From Nitrosomonadales bacterium (GTDB lineage: Bacteria; Pseudomonadota; Gammaproteobacteria; Burkholderiales; Methylophilaceae), in contig JAHEAL010000011.1 in the NCBI GenBank assembly GCA_024642775.1, positions 1-37,395 of the forward strand: DNA of 37,395 nt, given 5' to 3'. Made by a program: the position numbers and the translations under genes. The notes beneath the pieces were generated by a model, which saw only the letters and a list, made by a program, of their open reading frames with translations, made no database searches and was not told where the DNA came from. Of the stretch, positions 17,642 through 23,758 are shown one piece after another (position 1 is the first letter of the stretch; each line of letters opens with the position of its first letter).

Positions 17642-17670
17642 AAAAAAAACGGCTGATAATTATCAGCCGT
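17642..17670 (-). terminator. Intrinsic terminator after xoxG
   Basis: A perfect 22-bp palindrome made of ACGGCTGATAA and TTATCAGCCGT (17649-17670) is followed on the minus strand by a run of T residues (17648-17642). It lies 30 bp after the xoxG stop and before the lipoprotein-like cytochrome gene, so the second cytochrome needs read-through or its own promoter. Confidence 0.85.
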
Positions 17671-17699
17671 CATTATAAACCAAGTTAAGATAACTTTGA

Positions 17700-18188
17700 T
17701 TATTCGTTGCCTGTTAAACCTTTGCCATTACTTCTTACAAATGCAATGATTTTTAATAATTCATCTACTGTAACGCCGTCATCTGGTGCCATTAAGCCAA
17801 AACCTTTAGCGCCCATGCCGCCGTTTGTACCACCCCAGATGGTTTCAAACATACCCTTGTTTGTCGCATCTTTTGCGTAGTTATACTTTGGACCAGTTAG
17901 GCCAGGACCAACTTGACCTTTAGCTGTAGGACCATGACATTGAGTACATGACCATAGGTTGTATCTCTTTTTACCTGTTTTGATAGCTTCTGCGTCACCA
18001 ACATAAATATTCTTACCGGTTGCTAAGAATTCTTTTTCTGCATCTGTACCAACTAATGCTTTTTCAGGAAACTTAATTTCACTATTATCTGAGGTTTTAT
18101 TTAATTTAATGTTGGCTGCATAAGCAACTGCAGAAACACCAACAAGTGCTGCTAAAACTGATGAAACAACTACTTTTTTAGAAAACAT
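17700..18188 (-). CDS. xoxG: Cytochrome cL, electron acceptor of XoxF (XoxG)
   Basis: This is the soluble periplasmic monohaem cytochrome that accepts electrons from the PQQ methanol dehydrogenase. The start at ATG 18188 (a GGAGA Shine-Dalgarno lies 8 bp upstream) gives 162 residues with a clear Sec signal, MFSKKVVVSSVLAALVGVSA ending in AYA-A. The haem c site is CTQCHG (C81, C84, H85). Blocks typical of the MxaG/XoxG cytochrome cL family follow: GPKYNYAKDATNKGMFETIW, GGTNGGMGAKGFGLMAPDDG, VDELLKIIAFVRS. A longer open frame to 18224 is rejected because the ATG at 18188 carries the signal peptide and ribosome site. The gene lies in the usual xoxF-xoxJ-xoxG order and ends at its own terminator. 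Confidence 0.93.
   Translation of the reverse strand: MFSKKVVVSSVLAALVGVSAVAYAANIKLNKTSDNSEIKFPEKALVGTDAEKEFLATGKNIYVGDAEAIKTGKKRYNLWSCTQCHGPTAKGQVGPGLTGPKYNYAKDATNKGMFETIWGGTNGGMGAKGFGLMAPDDGVTVDELLKIIAFVRSNGKGLTGNE
17701..18101. repeat. 401-bp direct repeat, copy B (in xoxG)
   Basis: This is the partner of the 17088-17488 copy, in the same orientation and identical over the whole length by eye. The 212 bp between the copies hold the unrelated N-terminal part of the second cytochrome gene and the xoxG terminator, so this is not a simple head-to-tail duplication of a whole gene. Confidence 0.95.
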
Positions 18189-18291
18189 AATTTCTCCTAT
18201 TTCTATTTTTAGCAATCTTAACAATATAAAATCTTTACATTGTTATGACTATTAAAAGTACTTAATAGTTTAATAAATTAGACTATCAGGG

Positions 18292-18321
18292 TTATTAAAA
18301 TTTTTAGATTTGGGTAGTCAA
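18292..18321 (-). promoter_or_regulatory. Candidate xoxG promoter
   Basis: On the minus strand TTGACT (18321-18316) and TAATAA (18297-18292) are 18 bp apart, about 100 bp before the xoxG ATG and just after the xoxJ terminator. A separate promoter is expected because a strong terminator precedes the gene. The rest of the 212-bp gap from 18189 to 18400 is AT-rich with no other structure noticed. Confidence 0.3.
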
Positions 18322-18342
18322 TCTTAGTCGAATATTATATAA

Positions 18343-18372
18343 GAAAAAGGGGTGAAAAATCACCCCTTTTTC
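18343..18372 (-). terminator. Intrinsic terminator after xoxJ
   Basis: The stem AAAAAGGGGTG / CACCCCTTTTT with a six-base loop lies 29 bp after the xoxJ stop. On the minus strand it ends in a T-run, giving a Rho-independent terminator. It separates xoxJ from xoxG. The symmetry means it could also work on the plus strand, where no gene needs it. Confidence 0.85.
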
Positions 18373-18400
18373 GAAAATAATTCAATTAATTTTCAATAAT

Positions 18401-19282
18401 TTACTGCTTGTGACGCTTGTATCCGTCAAGGGTATTATTGAATGTTGGATCACTATGTGGAATACCATAATCATCTAATATTTTTAAAATTTTATCCTTG
18501 TTTTTGAAGATTGCTTTTTCTAATTCATCACGTCTTTCATCTTCTTTTTTACGAACGCCACCTGAAATATTCCAATACGTTTTTCCTGTAATTTTAGTAT
18601 TTTCATATTCTGGAATTGGAACAACTACCAATTCAACATCTGATTTTTTGGCATAGTAACCACCGATAGGCCCCCATGCAATTGCGATATCTATTTTCCC
18701 ATCCGCAACATCGTCAATTAATTCACTAGGCTTTTGATTTAAGTCTCTTTGGATGCGATATGGTCTTGCATTTGCCATTAAATCATTATCATTCAGAGCT
18801 ACCGCTACAGGACTTTTATCATTTACCCCAATAATACCTTTGCGTAAGTCTGGAGATGTCCAATCTTTAATATCATAACCTTTGTCTTTTCTATAAACCC
18901 AAACATGGCCTGCGCGATAATATGGCTTTGTTGTATTTAATGCATCGTAGGTTGTATTTGTACCAATTAAATAGTCGCATCGATAGGCATTTAAGGTGTT
19001 TCTTAAGAAACCAAACCGATCGGGCCAATATTGATATGATAGTTCTTTGCCTAAGTCTTTTGCTAAAAGCTCTGCAATCTTATTTTCAAAGCCCTCTCCA
19101 GCTGAATTTGAGTAAGGAAGATTATTCTGGTCAGCACAAACCTTAAATTCATTATCCTTTGGAACACGCTTTACTTCTCCCATTTTTCCTTCATCCGGAT
19201 TTACTGCGATATTTGCATCATCAGCCAATACTACTGTTGTGACTGCTCCAAGTAATACTGATATTAATAATTTTCTTAACAT
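18401..19282 (-). CDS. xoxJ: XoxJ/MoxJ periplasmic substrate-binding-like protein
   Basis: This 293-residue protein belongs to the quinoprotein dehydrogenase-associated solute-binding family (MxaJ/XoxJ), which is encoded beside methanol dehydrogenases and is thought to help activate or mature the enzyme in the periplasm. The start at ATG 19282 (AAGGAA about 9 bp upstream) gives the signal MLRKLLISVLLGAVTTVVLA. The family opening FKVCADQNNLPYSNSAGEGFENKIA follows, then LSYQYWPDRFGFLRNTLNAYRCD, and VADGKIDIAIAWGPIGGYYAKK. The frame is open further to 19330, but that would run into the xoxF terminator and bury the signal peptide. Its two domains resemble amino-acid-binding proteins, but no ABC permease is nearby. 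Confidence 0.92.
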   Translation of the reverse strand: MLRKLLISVLLGAVTTVVLADDANIAVNPDEGKMGEVKRVPKDNEFKVCADQNNLPYSNSAGEGFENKIAELLAKDLGKELSYQYWPDRFGFLRNTLNAYRCDYLIGTNTTYDALNTTKPYYRAGHVWVYRKDKGYDIKDWTSPDLRKGIIGVNDKSPVAVALNDNDLMANARPYRIQRDLNQKPSELIDDVADGKIDIAIAWGPIGGYYAKKSDVELVVVPIPEYENTKITGKTYWNISGGVRKKEDERRDELEKAIFKNKDKILKILDDYGIPHSDPTFNNTLDGYKRHKQ

Positions 19283-19330
19283 AGTTGAACATTCCTTAAC
19301 TTTAATAAATAAACTTTTGTGATTATACAT

Positions 19331-19360
19331 AAAAAAACACCCTACCGAAGTAGGGTGTTT
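19331..19360 (-). terminator. Intrinsic terminator between xoxF and xoxJ
   Basis: An 11-bp perfect stem AAACACCCTAC / GTAGGGTGTTT (19335-19345 and 19350-19360) with a CGAA tetraloop is followed on the minus strand by T residues (19337-19331). It lies 42 bp after the xoxF stop. It probably stops most xoxF transcription and lets a fraction continue into xoxJ. Confidence 0.88.
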
Positions 19361-19402
19361 GTAAGACTAACTAACTAGTAATTAGTTTCTTATAATTTAA
19401 TA

Positions 19403-21280
19403 TTATAAGCTAAATACTGTTAATGCACCGCCGCCAGGAGCCGCGTTGTATTTTGTTAGTTCTTTATAACCACCAGCAGCACCAAGTGCGTCTGTGTCGT
19501 TTGTTAGACCAAGGTTCATAGCAACACCAGCCCAACCACCGATACCAGAAAGCACACCTACGTATTGCTTACCTTTGTGGCCGTATGTGAAGGCATTACC
19601 AATAACACCTGAACCAACTTGGAATTTCCAAAGTTCTTTACCGCTTTTCGCGTCAAGAGCTTTTAACCAACGATCTAAAGTACCGTAGAAAACTAAGTCT
19701 GAGTCAGTTGTTAATGCACCGCCCCAAGCTGAGAATTTCTCTTTGTTGTACCATACTTTTTTGTTAGTCATTGGGTCATAAGCAGCAAAGCCACCCATTA
19801 CACCGTCAGGACCAGCAAACATAGTAAGTGTTGCACCAACCCATGGCTGACCAGCTACATACTTAGACTCAACTGGTTCGTATGTCATACATACGTGGTT
19901 AAGTGGTGAGTAGATTAAGCCAGTTTTAGGTGAGTAAGCAGCTGGCTGTTGGTCTTTTGTACCAAGAGCAGCAGGACATGTACCTTTAGTGTTGTAATCT
20001 TGGTGAGTTGAATGCTCAGCCATTTTGTTAGGAACACCAGATTTCATGTCAACGTCAGTTGCCCAGTTCACGAATGGGTGAACTTTTTCAGCAGCAACTA
20101 ATACACCATTGTCAGCTTGCCATGTGTAAGCAAAACCGTTTCTGTCATGGTGCCAAGCGTATGTTTTACCACCTTTGTCAAATAAGATAACTTCGTTAAT
20201 ACCGTCATAATCCCATTCGTCGTGTGGTGTCATTTGCATACCCCAACGTGCCATACCTGTATCTAAATCACGAGCAAAAACAGTCATTGACCATTTGTTG
20301 TCACCTGGACGTACGTCTGGGTTCCAAACAGATGGGTTACCTGTACCGTAGTACACTAAGTTTGTTTTTGCATCATATGGCCACCAGCCCCAAACAGAGC
20401 CACCACCATGTTGCCAACCATCTTTAACAGCTTGTGGTTTTAACCATGTTTTAAGACCTAAGTCTTTTTCGCCGCCTTTAAGTTGATCAGTAGGGATCTT
20501 TTTGAAAGAACCACCTTGTTTGTTACCGCCGTTTACATCTTCGTAAACTGATAAAGCTGAGTATAAAGGTGTGTCTTTGTTGAAGTCAGCACCGATTAAT
20601 ACGTCTTTATCTGCGCCAGTTGAGAAAGCTTTCCAAGCTACTGAACCGTCTTTGATGTTGTAAGCTGCCATGAAGCAACGAACACCAAATTCAGCACCAG
20701 AACAACCTTGAAGAACTTTATCTTTGATCACGTGTGGAGCTGAAGTGTTAGTAGCACCAACTTTAGGATCAACGTTCTGTACAGTCCAAACTTCTTTACC
20801 TGTTTTAGCGTCAAGAGCAACTAAAAGACCGTCGTTCTGTTGTAAAAAGATTTTACCGTCACCAAAACCTAGACCACGGTTAACGTTATCACAGCAAAGA
20901 ACTGCTTGAACGCTAGGATCTTGTTTTGGGAAGTATGACCATACGATTTTTTGATCGTTGTTTAGGTCTAAAGCGTATACGTTATTTGGGAAAGCTGTGT
21001 GAACGTACATTGTGCTACCAACAACTAGTGGTGAGCCTTCGTGACCACGGTTTACACCAGTAGCGAATGTCCATGCAGCTTTAAGGTTTTTAACGTTACC
21101 TTTATTAACTTGTGTTAATGCTGAGTGACCATTGTTTGAGTGGTTACCACGTGGGTGAGCCCAATTGTTCGCATCAGCAATAGCTTTATCTTGATCAGCA
21201 GCAGCTGAAGCAACCATAGGTGCAGCAACAGCGAAACCAGCAACTAAACCAAGAGCTAATTTGATTTTATTTAATTTCAT
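19403..21280 (-). CDS. xoxF: Lanthanide-dependent PQQ methanol dehydrogenase XoxF
   Basis: XoxF oxidises methanol in the periplasm using PQQ and a lanthanide ion. The 625 residues start with a Sec signal (cleavage near ASA-AADQ, about 26-27). The family features are the vicinal disulfide Cys129-Cys130 (AVLCCDNVNRG), the metal-ligand Glu in GCSGAEFG (E197), Asn in YGTGNPSVWN (N315), and DEWDYDGINE with catalytic Asp357 and Asp359. Asp at that second position is the marker that separates lanthanide XoxF from calcium MxaF, which has Ala. W-motifs of the eight-bladed propeller are seen throughout. A GGAGA ribosome site is 7 bp before ATG 21280. The gene looks more GC-rich than its neighbours, as expected for a very highly expressed gene in an AT-rich genome. 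It is followed by an intrinsic terminator, then xoxJ and xoxG. Confidence 0.97.
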   Translation of the reverse strand: MKLNKIKLALGLVAGFAVAAPMVASAAADQDKAIADANNWAHPRGNHSNNGHSALTQVNKGNVKNLKAAWTFATGVNRGHEGSPLVVGSTMYVHTAFPNNVYALDLNNDQKIVWSYFPKQDPSVQAVLCCDNVNRGLGFGDGKIFLQQNDGLLVALDAKTGKEVWTVQNVDPKVGATNTSAPHVIKDKVLQGCSGAEFGVRCFMAAYNIKDGSVAWKAFSTGADKDVLIGADFNKDTPLYSALSVYEDVNGGNKQGGSFKKIPTDQLKGGEKDLGLKTWLKPQAVKDGWQHGGGSVWGWWPYDAKTNLVYYGTGNPSVWNPDVRPGDNKWSMTVFARDLDTGMARWGMQMTPHDEWDYDGINEVILFDKGGKTYAWHHDRNGFAYTWQADNGVLVAAEKVHPFVNWATDVDMKSGVPNKMAEHSTHQDYNTKGTCPAALGTKDQQPAAYSPKTGLIYSPLNHVCMTYEPVESKYVAGQPWVGATLTMFAGPDGVMGGFAAYDPMTNKKVWYNKEKFSAWGGALTTDSDLVFYGTLDRWLKALDAKSGKELWKFQVGSGVIGNAFTYGHKGKQYVGVLSGIGGWAGVAMNLGLTNDTDALGAAGGYKELTKYNAAPGGGALTVFSL

Positions 21281-21425
21281 TATTAAATCTCCATAGTTAA
21301 AACTAAGGGTTTATAAAAAAGAGTAAATAAATTCCCATATATTTTATGAAAAACATAGTGGATTTCATTTACCGGTAGCACTAACTTCATGTGCTTGTAA
21401 AACACTCTATACCTATCTTTTCTAA

Positions 21426-21447
21426 ATTGCAACACTTTTGTTACAAT
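21426..21447. promoter_or_regulatory. Candidate operator upstream of xoxF
   Basis: ATTGCAACA and TGTTACAAT are separated by CTTT; the arms are inverted repeats matching at 8 of 9 positions. It overlaps the -35 area of the possible xoxF promoter on the minus strand. The regulator is unknown. Confidence 0.35.
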
Positions 21448-21510
21448 TTATTTACAAATATTTGATATAAATTTCTTATCAAATTATGTAGTATTTACCA
21501 AATTTTTAAC

Positions 21511-21524
21511 CACAATATATTGTG
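21511..21524. promoter_or_regulatory. Candidate operator palindrome CACAATATATTGTG
   Basis: This is a perfect 14-bp palindrome, with two further matching outer positions after one mismatch. It lies between xoxF and pip, 5 bp before a TTGACA sequence (21530-21535) on the plus strand. It may be a binding site or simply AT-rich symmetry. Confidence 0.3.
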
Positions 21525-21571
21525 TTTTCTTGACAACTAAATCATTTTTAATCCTTTTTTTTTGTTTGATT

Positions 21572-21580
21572 TGTTATACT
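21572..21580 (+). promoter_or_regulatory. Extended -10 promoter for the proline iminopeptidase gene
   Basis: TGTTATACT matches the extended -10 form TGnTATAAT with one change. The start codon of the plus-strand gene is 46 bp downstream. There is no clear -35 at the normal distance, which extended -10 promoters do not need. Confidence 0.45.
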
Positions 21581-21625
21581 CCAATTCATCAATTAACAAT
21601 CTAAATAAGAGTCATATATTTCCCT

Positions 21626-22567
21626 ATGAGAACACTATTCCCTGAAATTGAACCCTACTCAACCCACTATATAGCAACAAATAGTGGGCATACTATATAT
21701 GTCGAAGAGTCTGGCAACTCCAAAGGAGCTCCTATAATATTTTTACATGGAGGTCCCGGTGGAGGAACTGGTCCAAAGCAGAGGCGCTTTTATGATCCTA
21801 ATCATTACCGAATTATCCTGTTTGACCAAAGAGGGTGTGGAAAAAGTACCCCTGCAGGCGGAATTGTAAATAACACGACTGATGATCTATTAACCGATAT
21901 TGAAACAATTAGGAAACATTTAAAAATTGAAAATTGGATATTATTTGGTGGGTCATGGGGCAGCACATTAGCGCTAGCTTACGCAACAGAGTACCCTAAT
22001 ATGGTCGATGGTTTGATTTTAAGGGGTATTTTTCTTAGTCGAAGATTTGAGCTTGATTGGTTCTTGAAGGATGTTGAGATATTTTTCCCAGAAAAATATC
22101 GTACGTTATTAGACTTTAACGAATCCATTTCAAAAGAGACACTCGTAGACGACTATTCAAAACTTGTTTTTGGTGATGATTTAGATGTAGCCAAAAAAGC
22201 GGCATATTGCTGGAATAACTTTGAAGGCAGTATTTTAAAATTAACTTACGAAAAGTCAGATGAAGTCCCAGAAATTAATTATGAGGACGAGCTAGCTAGA
22301 GCTCGAGTTCAGCTTCATTACATAAAAAATAATTGTTTCGTTGATGGAGATAAAATTTTAGAAAAAATTTCAGCAGTAAAAGATAAGCCCATTGTGATTA
22401 TTCAAGGTCAGTACGATATGGTGTGCCCTCCTAAGACTGCTTTTGAACTTTATGAACAATTACCAAAAGCTGAGTTTAAAGTTATTCCCGATGCAGGACA
22501 CTCAGCCTCTGAGACGGGAATTACCGATGCGCTGATTGCTGCCACGGAAGATTTTAAAAAAATCTAG
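21626..22567 (+). CDS. pip: Proline iminopeptidase
   Basis: This 313-residue cytoplasmic alpha/beta hydrolase (family S33) removes N-terminal proline from peptides. The opening PYSTHYIATNSGHTIYVEESG is typical of bacterial Pip. The oxyanion motif is HGGPGGG (41-47), followed by FDQRGCGKSTP, the nucleophile Ser110 in GGSWGS, the acid residue in IIQGQYDMVCPP and His in PDAGHSASE. Length and spacing match the family. It lies divergent from xoxF and its stop is 3 bp before the YihY-like gene, so the two are probably cotranscribed. Confidence 0.95.
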   Translation: MRTLFPEIEPYSTHYIATNSGHTIYVEESGNSKGAPIIFLHGGPGGGTGPKQRRFYDPNHYRIILFDQRGCGKSTPAGGIVNNTTDDLLTDIETIRKHLKIENWILFGGSWGSTLALAYATEYPNMVDGLILRGIFLSRRFELDWFLKDVEIFFPEKYRTLLDFNESISKETLVDDYSKLVFGDDLDVAKKAAYCWNNFEGSILKLTYEKSDEVPEINYEDELARARVQLHYIKNNCFVDGDKILEKISAVKDKPIVIIQGQYDMVCPPKTAFELYEQLPKAEFKVIPDAGHSASETGITDALIAATEDFKKI

Positions 22568-22570
22568 ATT

Positions 22571-23758
22571 ATGAAACAGTTGGTATGGAAAATTCGTTTT
22601 TTCTTCCATCACTTTAGTGAAAACTTAAAAAGACATCACTTTTTCTCACTTTGTGCTACCACTAGTTTTTATTTTTTATTCACTTTAATTCCATTTATTA
22701 TTTTAATCTTTTTGCTTCTTACCCGATGGGTATCAAACTCAGAAATAATTTTTAATGAATTAAATGAGATTACTAATAACCTGTTACCTGAAATTTCTGA
22801 CAGGATTATGAGTCAAGTAAAACAGTTTACAACAACGAAGGGATTAGGATGGATCTGGTTTGTTGTATTATTTTGGGCGGCCAGCCCCTTAGCTCAAGCC
22901 TTAAGGAAAAATTTTCAATTAATTTTTAATTATCAAATTAAAAGAAAGTTTATAACAAATAAATTGATAGACATTATCGTCTTATTGGCAATTATCTTTT
23001 TATTTTTTATCTATTTTATTTTATCTAAATACTTAAATTCTCTTGCCAATGTTTTCCATGGACTTATTCCATTTAGCGAAAAATCCCTAATCATAGTTAT
23101 ATTTTCAAGCATGCTAATTTTATTAATCATGTCAGTCTTTTTTCGAATAATGATACCGGTCAAAAAATTTTCAAGGGTTCTTATTCTTATCGGCGCAGGT
23201 GTTACTTGCTTTATTTGGATTAGCCTTCATGAAATGTTTGATTTCATCATGAGCATGAGTCAGGCTTACGGTATTTTTTATGGAAGCATGAGGAATTTAT
23301 TTGTTTCTTTAATTTGGCTCTTCCTAAATATCGCCGGACTCCTTGTTGGAGTTGAAGTCATTTCATTTATTTACGAAAAGAATCAATACAAATATCGTAT
23401 GTTATTTCTAAACCCAAGCAAATTACTTCTTAAAACTTATTTTCAACAAGACATCATTCGTTATAAAAAAGATGAGATAGTATTTAATCATGACAATCCA
23501 TCACTGTTTGTCTATTTTGTTGTAGATGGTCAGATCGAAACTACAATTAACGGCAATCAAAGAGTAATTTCGAACAATAATTATTTTGGTGAGCTATCTA
23601 TTATCAATAATACAAAAAGGGTTGGTAATGCAAGGGTGGTCTCCGACTGGGCAAAAGTTATAAAGATTCCAAATGCATTATTTAAAAAACTTCTTCGTCA
23701 GGATATAGAATTCCAAAACTTAATTCTTAAAAATCTTAATAAAATTATCATTAATTAA
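22571..23758 (+). CDS. YihY/BrkB membrane protein fused to a cyclic-nucleotide-binding-like domain
   Basis: Residues 1-270 are a YihY/BrkB (formerly 'RNase BN') inner membrane domain: ATTSFYFLFTLIPFIILIFLLL, the LFWAASPLAQALRKNF stretch, and helices up to LIWLFLNIAGLLVGVEV. Residues about 280-395 form a soluble cytoplasmic domain with the cNMP-binding (CAP_ED) pattern: IVFNHDNPSLFVYFVVDGQIE, the FGELSII cassette (339-345), and Arg350, aligned with the ligand Arg but followed by VG rather than the usual Ala-Ala/Thr. Most YihY proteins lack such a domain. The role of YihY is not settled; here the tail suggests control by a small ligand, or a structural relic if ligand binding is lost. It follows pip by 3 bp; its stop codon abuts the end of the convergent TPR gene. 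Confidence 0.82.
   Translation: MKQLVWKIRFFFHHFSENLKRHHFFSLCATTSFYFLFTLIPFIILIFLLLTRWVSNSEIIFNELNEITNNLLPEISDRIMSQVKQFTTTKGLGWIWFVVLFWAASPLAQALRKNFQLIFNYQIKRKFITNKLIDIIVLLAIIFLFFIYFILSKYLNSLANVFHGLIPFSEKSLIIVIFSSMLILLIMSVFFRIMIPVKKFSRVLILIGAGVTCFIWISLHEMFDFIMSMSQAYGIFYGSMRNLFVSLIWLFLNIAGLLVGVEVISFIYEKNQYKYRMLFLNPSKLLLKTYFQQDIIRYKKDEIVFNHDNPSLFVYFVVDGQIETTINGNQRVISNNNYFGELSIINNTKRVGNARVVSDWAKVIKIPNALFKKLLRQDIEFQNLILKNLNKIIIN

Larger units (their letters stand above)
21281..21625. other. 345-bp regulatory region between divergent xoxF and pip
   Basis: No coding sequence is convincing here. It is the longest non-coding stretch of the window, in a genome where most gaps are under 100 bp, which fits a long regulated leader or control region for xoxF. 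Visible items are two candidate operator palindromes (21426-21447 and 21511-21524), a TACCGGTA palindrome (21370-21377) in the xoxF leader, and an extended -10 box for the plus-strand gene. On the minus strand TGTTGC and TATAGA (17 bp apart, the first overlapping the 21426-21447 palindrome) are a possible xoxF promoter. Confidence 0.5.

Noticed and set aside
17088-18101. Repeated cytochrome DNA as part of a mobile element or CRISPR-like repeat
   Set aside because: There are no terminal inverted repeats, target duplications, transposase or spacer units; the repeat is coding sequence of two paralogous genes.
18189-18224. Extended N-terminus of XoxG
   Set aside because: The ATG at 18188 is preceded by GGAGA and starts directly with the signal peptide; the extra 12 residues contain the ribosome site.
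19283-19330. N-terminal extension of XoxJ to 19330
   Set aside because: It would overlap the xoxF terminator and place 16 residues before a normal Sec signal that has its own ribosome site.
21530-21535. TTGACA as the -35 of a promoter for pip
   Set aside because: The only good -10 (21575-21580) is 39 bp away, too far; the extended -10 alone explains the promoter better.
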